A DNA stretch of 23,707 nt from a virus: positions 1 through 23,707 of the IMG/VR virus record IMGVR_UViG_3300037842_000663. One strand, given 5' to 3'. The notes under the pieces were generated by a model that was not told the origin of the DNA, ran no database searches, and saw nothing but the letters and a program-made list of their open reading frames with translations. This document shows positions 8,159 to 15,372 of the stretch, piece after piece (position 1 is the first letter of the stretch; each line of letters begins with the position of its first letter). A program made the translations under genes and the position numbers.

Positions 8159-9418
8159 ATGTTTTGGTTAGTAGAATCTGAGGATCAAATAAAAAGGTTT
8201 TGGCAAAGTGGTTATAAGGAAGCATTTGTAGAAGTAATTCCATATAATGATACTATTCATCCCACCCAAAATAAAGTTTGTGCTGTTTATATTCGTCCGT
8301 TAGTATCAACGAAAGGATTTATGTTGCCCATTTCGCATAGTGAAACGATTAATGCTAGTATTGACAATATAAAACACATATTATCAAATTATGATGCGTT
8401 GTATGTGCGTGATAAGAAAGAATTCTTACATTATTTTCCACTAAAAACTCTTTATGACATAACACTTAATTCTCATACGTATATACGCGAGACAACCCAA
8501 ACCCACTCTTACTTCTACAGCAAGATGGGTGATAAAAAAGATTTAAACCGCATTATTCCAATAGTAAAACACTATGAATATTGTGAAAATCTATTTAATA
8601 ACTTAAAATTAAAAATAAATGAGCCAATCAACGAATTTTACAACACAAAAGCCTCAGTGGTATTCAACGCCGTGGAGCGAAGTGGTTTACGAATTGATAG
8701 AGAAAAATTCCAATCGCACTTTCACGATGTCGATGGAGATTACGTCTACACCCAATTCAACTTCAAAACCCTTACAGGAAGACCAAGTAATAAATTCAAA
8801 GGAGTAAATTATGCCGCAATACCTAAAGACAACGGCAGTAGAGAAAGTTTTATCGCAAGTAATGACTGCTTGCTTGAGCTTGATATTGGTGCTTATCATC
8901 CTACTTTGTTGGCTAAGTTGGTCGATTATGATTTTGGTGATGAAGATATTCATGCTGCCTTTGCAGAAATGTACGGTGTGGATTACCAAAAAGCTAAGGA
9001 GCTGACGTTTAAACAACTATATGGAGGAGTATTTGATAAGTATAAAGATTTAGAGTTCTTTAAAAAAGTACAAATATATACTGATGACTTGTGGGCTCGC
9101 TTCCAAAGTGAAGGTTACATTGAATGTCCTATTTCTAAAAAAATATTTTATAGGGATGAGTTGGAAGATATGAAACCACAAAAACTATTGAATTATTTAC
9201 TCCAAAACTTGGAGACCTCATATAATATTCGTATATTGTGGGAAATATTTAAGATATTAAACAATGCAAAAACTAAACTAATACTATATACCTATGATTC
9301 TTTTTTGTTTGATTTAGATAGAAGTGAAAGGGGAAAAATTGAGGGGATATTAAATATATTTAAAGATAATAAATTAAGCATAAAATTTAATTATGGCAAC
9401 ACATACAATTTTAAATAA
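8159..9418 (+). CDS. Compact family A DNA polymerase
   Basis: This 419-aa replicative-type polymerase is much smaller than Klenow fragment (about 600 aa) or T7 polymerase (704 aa). PolA landmarks occur in order: TGRPSN (206-211, cf. SGRLSS) with NYAAIPK following; motif A around LELDIGAYHPTLLAKL with D242 as metal ligand; DIHAAF (263-268); a motif B/O-helix-like KAKELTFKQLYGG (278-290); LLQNLETSYNIRIL (347-360); and motif C YTYDSFLFDL with D380, where most homologues have HDE. Residues 1 to about 140 look like a shrunken 3'-5' exonuclease domain, but I cannot find its acidic residues, so proofreading is probably absent. The thumb region is also short. A FEN-type nuclease is encoded separately downstream. 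It has its own promoter and a TAAAGTTATG start context. The PolA assignment is strong; activity is inferred. Confidence 0.85.
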   Translation: MFWLVESEDQIKRFWQSGYKEAFVEVIPYNDTIHPTQNKVCAVYIRPLVSTKGFMLPISHSETINASIDNIKHILSNYDALYVRDKKEFLHYFPLKTLYDITLNSHTYIRETTQTHSYFYSKMGDKKDLNRIIPIVKHYEYCENLFNNLKLKINEPINEFYNTKASVVFNAVERSGLRIDREKFQSHFHDVDGDYVYTQFNFKTLTGRPSNKFKGVNYAAIPKDNGSRESFIASNDCLLELDIGAYHPTLLAKLVDYDFGDEDIHAAFAEMYGVDYQKAKELTFKQLYGGVFDKYKDLEFFKKVQIYTDDLWARFQSEGYIECPISKKIFYRDELEDMKPQKLLNYLLQNLETSYNIRILWEIFKILNNAKTKLILYTYDSFLFDLDRSERGKIEGILNIFKDNKLSIKFNYGNTYNFK

Positions 9419-9881
9419 ATCTGCTAATATGTATAAGATAGACGACTTCCAGGAGTTGAATAACTTAAAGATAAGCGATTTGAACAATAAACTATTTTGC
9501 ACATTTACAACTTTAGCAGAATTAGATGGTCTTTTAGACCACATAACATCTAGCTACTCTATAATGTATAACAAAATATTTGTTTTACATATTAAAAGTA
9601 ATGATGAGTATGTTTGTACATACAACATAGATCAAGGCAACACAGCATATTTAGATAGAGATACTTTACCTACTAATACTATAATGGTGCATAGGAAAAA
9701 AGATACTAATACTTTATATACTATTAATGCTTTAAATGAATTAATTAAAAAATTAAATGGGGGAGTAGTTGATACTAAATTCCCTATTGATTGGCAACAT
9801 TACAAAAACACGGTTTTGTTGACACAACATGATGAGTTAAAGCAACTCAAAACAAAGATTTTCAAGATTATTGAACTTTAG
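9393..9881 (+). CDS. Unknown protein between DNA polymerase and ssDNA-binding protein
   Basis: This 162-aa protein overlaps the polymerase gene by 26 bases if translation begins at 9393 (ATGGC). An in-frame ATG at 9429 (MYKIDDFQELNN) would remove the overlap and is an equally reasonable start giving 150 aa. The protein is soluble-looking, Asn/Leu/Ile/Thr-rich, and ends with FPIDWQHYKNTVLLT followed by a basic, Leu-rich helix LKQLKTKIFKIIEL. In T4 the gene next to gp32 encodes the helicase loader gp59, and gp33 lies nearby, but I see no sequence resemblance that would justify either name. Its place inside the replication operon suggests an accessory replication or late-transcription factor. 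This is context only. Confidence 0.6.
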   Translation: MATHTILNKSANMYKIDDFQELNNLKISDLNNKLFCTFTTLAELDGLLDHITSSYSIMYNKIFVLHIKSNDEYVCTYNIDQGNTAYLDRDTLPTNTIMVHRKKDTNTLYTINALNELIKKLNGGVVDTKFPIDWQHYKNTVLLTQHDELKQLKTKIFKIIEL

Positions 9882-9882
9882 G

Positions 9883-9911
9883 TTGGTAGTCTGAAAATTA
9901 GTTCTTATATT
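9883..9911 (+). promoter_or_regulatory. Promoter TTGGTA-N17-TATATT before the ssDNA-binding protein gene
   Basis: TTGGTA (9883-9888) and TATATT (9906-9911) are 17 bases apart, with TTCT before the -10. It begins directly after the stop of the preceding gene. The start codon at 9949 leaves a leader of about 30 nt containing AAAAGTTAT (9935-9943). Confidence 0.65.
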
Positions 9912-9948
9912 AACACAGTTATTAAATTAAAATTAAAAGTTATAAAAC

Positions 9949-10791
9949 ATGGATTTAAACGCAATTAAAAAGCGCCTGAATGATTTTCAAAATCAGGCCA
10001 ACAATTCAGGAGGTGGTCAAAGACAACTATTCTGGAAACCCTCAGTAGGTAAACAACTAATTAGAGTTGCACCTAACAAATACAACAAAGACTTCCCATT
10101 TACAGAAATGAGATTCTATTATGGAATTGGTAGTAAACGAGTAATGGCTTCTCCTTCAAATTGGGGTGAGAAAGATCCAATTATGGAATTTGCTAAACAA
10201 CTTCGTGGTACTAATGATAAAGAAAATTGGAGATTAGCTAAGAAATTAGACCCAAAAACTCGTATTTTTGCACCTGTAGTAGTTCGTGGTCAAGAAGATG
10301 AAGGAGTTAAATTATGGCAGTTTGGTAAAGAAGTTTATCAAGAATTTTTAAATATGGCGGCTGATGATGAAATTGGTGATTTTACAGACATTGCTGGTGG
10401 TAGAGATATTAAATTATCTACGGTAGGACCAGAAACAAATGGAACACCATATAATAAAACGTCAATTGGTCCATCACTTAAAACATCTCCAATTCATACA
10501 GATGCAGCATTAGTTGAAAAACTAATAAATGATCAAGCTGACCCAATGAAAGTATTTAAACCACTTTCTTATGATGAAATGAAGGCAGCTCTTCAAGAAT
10601 TTCTAACACCAGATGGTGAAGGTGAAGAAGGATCCATTTCTTCAGAGCCTGCGGTTGCATTTGATAGTGATGAAAAAAAGTCTAATTATTCATTAGATAC
10701 AACATCAACTAATGTAAAAAAGACAAAAGCAGCTCAATTTGATGATTTATTTTCTGATGATAAAAAATCAGATGATGATTTACCATTTTAA
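9949..10791 (+). CDS. Single-stranded DNA-binding protein, gp32-like, with SSB-type C-terminal tail
   Basis: This 280-aa protein coats ssDNA at the fork and organises replication and recombination proteins. The core (about 25-140) follows the gp32 layout: FWKPSVGKQLIRVAP, then FPFTEMRFYYGIG, then DPKTRIFAPVVVRG and VKLWQFGKEVYQEFLNM, which corresponds to the strand region preceding the conserved FGKKIWDKI of T4 gp32. The entire protein has no cysteine, so the zinc ribbon of T4 gp32 cannot be present. The C-terminal third is acidic, Ser/Asp/Glu-rich and presumably disordered, ending in DDDLPF. This matches the DDDIPF-type tail of bacterial SSB rather than the T4 gp32 end. The gene lies directly before uvsX (10-base gap) under its own promoter. 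Family call is confident; partner binding by the tail is inferred. Confidence 0.85.
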   Translation: MDLNAIKKRLNDFQNQANNSGGGQRQLFWKPSVGKQLIRVAPNKYNKDFPFTEMRFYYGIGSKRVMASPSNWGEKDPIMEFAKQLRGTNDKENWRLAKKLDPKTRIFAPVVVRGQEDEGVKLWQFGKEVYQEFLNMAADDEIGDFTDIAGGRDIKLSTVGPETNGTPYNKTSIGPSLKTSPIHTDAALVEKLINDQADPMKVFKPLSYDEMKAALQEFLTPDGEGEEGSISSEPAVAFDSDEKKSNYSLDTTSTNVKKTKAAQFDDLFSDDKKSDDDLPF

Positions 10792-10801
10792 TTAAAATTA
10801 T

Positions 10802-11878
10802 ATGGCAAGAAAGAAAAAATCACTATCGGAGGCAGTCTCCTCAGAAATAAAAGCAAAATTTAATTTAGATGGATTTAAATCTAAAAAAGGTTTAACATCT
10901 AAAGCTAAATTTAAAGAACAAGAATGGATCCCACTTTCTAAAGCTTATCAAGAAATTACATCAGTACCAGGAATTCCAATGGGACATATTGTTTTACTTA
11001 GAGGCCACTCAGATACAGGTAAAACAACAGCTCTATTAGAAGCAGCAGTTGAAGCCCAAAAACGTAAAGTACTTCCTGTATTTATTATTACAGAGATGAA
11101 ATGGAACTGGGAGCATGCTATTCAAATGGGTCTAGAAGTTGATGAAGTTATTGATGAAGAAACAGGTGAAATTGTAGATTATGCGGGTAGTTTTATTTAT
11201 GTTGATAGAGAATCAATTAATTCAATTGAAGATGTAGCTGGATTTATTTTAGATTTGATTGATGAGCAAAAAGGAGGTAATTTACCTTATGATTTATTAT
11301 TCCTATGGGATTCAATCGGGTCAATACCTTGTGAAATGTCTCTGAAATCCAATAAAAATAATAACGAATGGAATGCAGGTGCTATGGCTACCCAATTTGG
11401 TAATAATGTAAACCAACGCATAGTATTATCACGTAAAGAAAGCAGCCCATATACTAATACACTTGTGTGTATTAATAAAGTTTGGACTCTAAAAGCAGAA
11501 TCACCAATGGGTAAACCTAAATTAATGAATAAAGGGGGATATGCTATGTGGTTTGATTCTACATTTGTAGTAACATTCGGTAATATCATGTCAGCTGGAA
11601 CTTCAAAAATTAAGGCAATTAAGGATGGTAAACAAGTTGAATTTGCTAAAAGAGTAAATTTACAAGTTGATAAAAACCACATTAATGGTGTTACTACTAG
11701 AGGTAAAATTGTAATGACTCCTCATGGCTTTATACTTGATAATGATAAATCATTAAAATCTTATAAAGAAGAAATGAAGGATGAATGGAAAAAAATTCTA
11801 GGTGGTGGTGATTTTATAATTGCTGAGGAAGATCAAGCATATACAGACATCACAACTCACACAGACGAGCCACAATAA
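10802..11878 (+). CDS. uvsX: UvsX-like RecA-family recombinase
   Basis: This 358-aa ATPase performs strand exchange in recombination-dependent replication and repair on ssDNA coated by the gp32-like protein. Walker A is GHSDTGKT (68-75), the catalytic-glutamate segment is IITEMKWNWEHA (E98), and Walker B is LLFLWD (165-170) followed by SIGSIP. A central NEWNAGAMATQFGNNVNQRI segment and KVWTLKAESPMGKPKLMNKG correspond to the L1/L2 DNA-binding region of UvsX/RecA folds. The N-terminus is very basic (MARKKK) and the C-terminal tail is acidic. Length is close to T4 UvsX (about 390 aa). It starts 10 bases after the ssDNA-binding protein gene and has ATGGC context, so co-transcription is likely. 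A hairpin/promoter element follows its stop. Confidence 0.92.
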   Translation: MARKKKSLSEAVSSEIKAKFNLDGFKSKKGLTSKAKFKEQEWIPLSKAYQEITSVPGIPMGHIVLLRGHSDTGKTTALLEAAVEAQKRKVLPVFIITEMKWNWEHAIQMGLEVDEVIDEETGEIVDYAGSFIYVDRESINSIEDVAGFILDLIDEQKGGNLPYDLLFLWDSIGSIPCEMSLKSNKNNNEWNAGAMATQFGNNVNQRIVLSRKESSPYTNTLVCINKVWTLKAESPMGKPKLMNKGGYAMWFDSTFVVTFGNIMSAGTSKIKAIKDGKQVEFAKRVNLQVDKNHINGVTTRGKIVMTPHGFILDNDKSLKSYKEEMKDEWKKILGGGDFIIAEEDQAYTDITTHTDEPQ

Positions 11879-11880
11879 AT

Positions 11881-11917
11881 TTTGATACCCGGAGTATCTT
11901 TCGTATATTCCGGGTAT
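11881..11917 (+). promoter_or_regulatory. Promoter embedded in a 13-bp hairpin, between uvsX and the 5' nuclease gene
   Basis: The -10 TATATT (11904-11909) is preceded by TTCG. A -35-like TTTGAT (11881-11886, 17-base spacer) or TTGATA (11882-11887, 16-base spacer) lies upstream. An inverted repeat pairs ATACCCGGAGTAT (11885-11897) with ATATTCCGGGTAT (11905-11917), with one G-U pair and a 7-base loop, so the hairpin covers most of the promoter. There is no U-tract after it. It may act as a terminator/RNA-stability element for uvsX, as an operator, or both. Confidence 0.55.
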
Positions 11918-11930
11918 AAAACTAAACGAG

Positions 11931-12956
11931 ATGAAACAAAAGGAATTATTAAGTCTCCTCAATAATCTTGATGAGCATGGAGAAGAGACTGTAGAAGGAG
12001 AAAGAATACTAGTAATAGATGGTTTAAATCTATTTTTTAGGAACTTCGCAATGATGAATATGGTAAACCCAGAGGGTGTTCATATTGGGGGTTTAGGTGG
12101 TTTTTTTCGTTCTTTGGGTGCTGAGATTCGTAGGGTTGATCCTACTCAAGTTTATATAGTATTTGATGGGGCGGGATCAGCTAATGCTAGAAAAAATCTC
12201 CTACCAGAATACAAATCAGGAAGAGATCTACAACGTATCACTAATTGGGATGCTTTTGATAATAAGGATGATGAAGATGATGCTAAAGTTGATCAAATAG
12301 TAAGAATTATTCAATATTTAAAAACATTGCCTGTAAAAACTATAGGGATCCCTAAAGTTGAAGCAGATGATGTTATTGCGTATTTATCAGATATTATTCC
12401 ACAATCCCCCAAAGATAAAGTATTTATTGTTTCTTCTGATAAAGACTTTCTCCAATTAATAAATGACAATGTTATTGTATATCGTCCTATGGAAAAAGAA
12501 TTTTATACTAAAGAAACGGTAGCTGAAAAATTTAAAATGTCACCTCACAATTTCATCCTTTATAAAACATTAATGGGTGATAACTCTGATAATGTTAAGG
12601 GGATAAAAGGATTAGGAGAGAAAAAATTACTCAAATTATTCCCTGAATTAAGTAAGAAAGATATGTCATTAGATGATATTTATAACATTTGTGAATCTAA
12701 ATTCAAAGAGAATGTTATATATGCCAGAGTAATCCAACATATAGATGATTTAGAAAAAAATTACAAAATAATGGATTTATCTAATCCTATGTTAGATGAA
12801 AACGATAAAAAATATTTAACTCAGGTTGTTAATACTAATGATTATAATTATCTTCCTGATCAATTCGTGGCATTCTATAATGAAGATAAGTTAGGAGGAA
12901 TGATACGCAATGTAAATTTTTGGGTAAAAGATGTTTTTGAAAAATTCAAGTTATAA
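11931..12956 (+). CDS. FEN-type 5'-3' exonuclease (T4 RNase H-like)
   Basis: This 341-aa flap endonuclease-type protein is expected to remove RNA primers and 5' flaps on the lagging strand. The metal-binding acidic set of the family is visible in order: ILVIDGLNLFFRNF (D30), YIVFDG (D79), KVEADDVIAYL (E144, D146, D147), VSSDKDF (D170, D172) and LMGDNSDNVKGIKGLGEKK (D217, D220 plus the helix-hairpin-helix). Length fits T4 Rnh (305 aa) rather than the pol I N-terminal domain. Because the DNA polymerase here carries no 5' nuclease, this gene supplies that activity separately, as in T4. It starts 14 bases after the hairpin/promoter and ends 13 bases before the helicase gene. Confidence 0.9.
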   Translation: MKQKELLSLLNNLDEHGEETVEGERILVIDGLNLFFRNFAMMNMVNPEGVHIGGLGGFFRSLGAEIRRVDPTQVYIVFDGAGSANARKNLLPEYKSGRDLQRITNWDAFDNKDDEDDAKVDQIVRIIQYLKTLPVKTIGIPKVEADDVIAYLSDIIPQSPKDKVFIVSSDKDFLQLINDNVIVYRPMEKEFYTKETVAEKFKMSPHNFILYKTLMGDNSDNVKGIKGLGEKKLLKLFPELSKKDMSLDDIYNICESKFKENVIYARVIQHIDDLEKNYKIMDLSNPMLDENDKKYLTQVVNTNDYNYLPDQFVAFYNEDKLGGMIRNVNFWVKDVFEKFKL

Positions 12957-12969
12957 ATAAAAAAGTTAT

Positions 12970-14334
12970 ATGACGTTAACAAGTTTAAACCAATATGGAA
13001 ATCATTTCCAAATTAAAATCCTTTCATCTCTTTTAACACATAAAGAGTTTTTAACTAATATTCATGATATTTTAAGTGATGAATATTTTGATAATCAAGC
13101 ACACCAATGGATTATCAAAGAAATTCTTAGGTACTATGACAAATATCATACTACCCCCTCAATGGATACTCTTAAAGTAGAGCTCCAAAAAATAGAAAAT
13201 GAAGTACTAAAACTTTCAGTAAGAGAACAATTAAAATCAGCATATGAATCATCAGATGAAGATTTAGAGTATGTTCAAGAAGAGTTTTCAACATTTTGTA
13301 AAAATCAACAACTTAAAAGAGCACTACTTAATAGTGTAGACTTACTTAAAGCTGGGGATTTTGATGGTATTAAATATTTAGTAGAATCAGCATTAAAAGC
13401 AGGAAATGATAAAAATGTAGGGCATGAATATAATAAAGATATTGAATCAAGGTTTAGAGAAGATGCAAGAAGTGTTGTTGCTACTCCTTGGGAAAGAGTT
13501 AATGATATACTGCAAGGAGGTCTCGGAAATGGAGATTTTGGTCTTATATTTGGTAATCCAGGAGGTGGTAAATCATGGAGTTTAGTTGCTTTGGGGGGTT
13601 ATGCTGTAAGAATGGGTTATAATGTAATCCACTATACATTAGAATTAGGTGAACAATATGTAGGAAGAAGATATGATGCTTTCTTTAGTAAGATACCAGT
13701 TGATAAAATATTAAAAAACAGAGATAAAATTGAAGATATTATTCCTGAATTGCCTGGTGAATTAATTATTAAAGAATTCTCTACAGGAAGAGCTACAATA
13801 TCAACAGTAGAATCACATATCCGTAAAGTAGAAGATTTAGGGATTAAAGCAGATTTAATCATAATTGATTATGTAGATCTTCTTTCAACAAAAAAGCGAA
13901 CAGCTGATCGTAAGGGGGAAATTGATGATATTTATACAAGCACTAAAGGACTTGCTCGTGAACTAAACGTTCCTATTTGGTCAGTTTCTCAAGTAAATCG
14001 TGCAGGTGCAAAAGATAATGTAATTGAAGGAGACAAAGCTGCTGGATCATATGATAAAATAATGATTACAGATTTTTGTCTATCTCTTTCAAGAAAAGCA
14101 AAAGATAAAGTTAATGGTACAGGTAGATTTCACATTATGAAAAATAGATACGGAATGGATGGTTTAACATTTGGGGTAAAAGCAGATACCTCAACAGGCC
14201 ATTTTGAGGTACATGATTATAATGCTGAGGATTATGAGGATGATTCCCCACCTCAACAAAATCAAGGTTATGGTGATTTTGATACATTTGATAAAAAAAT
14301 GTTGAAAAATAAATTTTTCGAACTAAATTCTTAA
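12970..14334 (+). CDS. Replicative DNA helicase, DnaB/gp41-like
   Basis: This 454-aa hexameric 5'-3' helicase drives the fork. The N-terminal domain (about 1-150) is helical with the DnaB-N style start FQIKILSSLLTHKEFL and DEYFDNQAHQWIIKEIL. The RecA-like motor follows: ATPWERVNDILQGGLGNGD, Walker A GNPGGGKS (195-202), HYTLELGEQYVGRRYDAF with E225 as the catalytic glutamate, Walker B LIIIDYVDLL (296-305), WSVSQVNRAG (motif H3) and the arginine-finger region KNRYGMDG. Length agrees with T4 gp41 (475 aa). The gene begins with an AAAAGTTAT leader and follows the 5' nuclease gene by 13 bases. No separate primase is seen nearby, so priming must come from elsewhere in the genome or from the host. 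Confidence 0.92.
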   Translation: MTLTSLNQYGNHFQIKILSSLLTHKEFLTNIHDILSDEYFDNQAHQWIIKEILRYYDKYHTTPSMDTLKVELQKIENEVLKLSVREQLKSAYESSDEDLEYVQEEFSTFCKNQQLKRALLNSVDLLKAGDFDGIKYLVESALKAGNDKNVGHEYNKDIESRFREDARSVVATPWERVNDILQGGLGNGDFGLIFGNPGGGKSWSLVALGGYAVRMGYNVIHYTLELGEQYVGRRYDAFFSKIPVDKILKNRDKIEDIIPELPGELIIKEFSTGRATISTVESHIRKVEDLGIKADLIIIDYVDLLSTKKRTADRKGEIDDIYTSTKGLARELNVPIWSVSQVNRAGAKDNVIEGDKAAGSYDKIMITDFCLSLSRKAKDKVNGTGRFHIMKNRYGMDGLTFGVKADTSTGHFEVHDYNAEDYEDDSPPQQNQGYGDFDTFDKKMLKNKFFELNS

Positions 14335-14356
14335 TTAATAAAATAAAAAAAATAAT

Positions 14357-15349
14357 ATGGCAAAAAAGACCTCCCTCCTTGAAGAAAGGATAGTTTACAA
14401 ACCTTTCGAATACCAAACAGCATTTGACTTTTGGTTAGCACAACAACAAGCACATTGGCTACACACAGAAGTACCAATGATGTCTGATGTTAATGATTGG
14501 AAACAAAACCTATCAGAAACAGAAAAAAATATAATTGGGTCTATCCTGAAAGGATTTGCTCAAACTGAAACCGTAGTAGAGGAATATTGGTCGACATTAG
14601 TAACAAAGTGGTTCCCAAAACCAGAAGTAAAAATGATGGCTATTGGTTTTGGTGCTAATGAAACAATTCATGCTGAAGCTTATTCTTTACTTAATGAAGA
14701 ATTAGGTTTAGATGATTTTAGTGAGTTTCTAGAAGATGAAACTACAATGGCTAAAATTGGAGGTCTAATGGAAGTAAATGCTGATATGCAAACCGGAGAG
14801 CATTCGCTTCATGAAATAGCAAGATCATTAGCTATTTTCTCTGCATTTACAGAGGGTGTTAATTTATTCTCATCATTCGCTATTTTATTATCTTTTAAAT
14901 TAGAAAATAAATTAAAAGGAGTAGGTCAAATTGTTGAATGGAGTATTAGAGATGAATCTATGCATTCAGATGCTGGGTGTTGGTTATTTAGAACATTAGT
15001 AGAAGAAAATCCAGAAATTAATACCCCAGAGTTAGAAGAAGATGTTAAGAATGCAGCCTTACTTTCATTAAAATTAGAATTAGATTTTATTGATAAAGTA
15101 TATGAGTTAGGTGATTTAGATACATGCAACAAATATGATTTAGTATCATTTATTAAAAATAGGGTTAATACTAAAATGAGTGATTTAGGTTATGGCCCCG
15201 TGGTGAATGGTATTGATGAAGATGCAGTTCAAAGAATGAAATGGTTTGATAGTTTATCAGCAGGTAAACAACACACAGATTTCTTTGCTTCGAGGGTGAC
15301 CAACTATTCTAAAGGTGTTCAAAATTGGGACGCAAATAGTTTATTCTAG
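14357..15349 (+). CDS. nrdB: Ribonucleotide reductase small (beta) subunit
   Basis: This 330-aa class I R2 protein generates the radical needed for NDP reduction. The six metal ligands can be placed by spacing: E71 (in FAQTETVVEEYW), E102 and H105 (in ANETIHAEAYSLL), E166 (FTEGVNLF), and E200 and H203 (RDESMHSDAG). The 31-, 3-, 34- and 3-residue intervals match E. coli NrdB, but the first ligand is Glu where E. coli has Asp84. Y109 occupies the radical tyrosine position (four residues after H105). It precedes nrdA, the reverse of the E. coli order, with 23 bases between. It starts 22 bases after the helicase gene with ATGGC. The metal type (Fe or Mn) cannot be read from sequence alone. Confidence 0.93.
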   Translation: MAKKTSLLEERIVYKPFEYQTAFDFWLAQQQAHWLHTEVPMMSDVNDWKQNLSETEKNIIGSILKGFAQTETVVEEYWSTLVTKWFPKPEVKMMAIGFGANETIHAEAYSLLNEELGLDDFSEFLEDETTMAKIGGLMEVNADMQTGEHSLHEIARSLAIFSAFTEGVNLFSSFAILLSFKLENKLKGVGQIVEWSIRDESMHSDAGCWLFRTLVEENPEINTPELEEDVKNAALLSLKLELDFIDKVYELGDLDTCNKYDLVSFIKNRVNTKMSDLGYGPVVNGIDEDAVQRMKWFDSLSAGKQHTDFFASRVTNYSKGVQNWDANSLF

Positions 15350-15372
15350 AAAATATATAGAATCAGAAAAAT

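Noticed and set aside
8619-9016. Two + strand frames (62 and 64 aa) and one minus frame (109 aa) inside the DNA polymerase gene
   Set aside because: They overlap conserved PolA motifs (TGRPSN, motif A, DIH) and have no leader or domain of their own.
9393-9881. Helicase loader gp59 or late-transcription factor gp33 as the name of the 162-aa protein
   Set aside because: Only gene position supports this; no recognisable sequence motif of either family is visible.
14135-14416. 93-aa minus-strand frame across the helicase/nrdB junction
   Set aside because: It is antisense to the helicase C-terminus and nrdB start, low-complexity His/Asn/Phe-rich and without domain.
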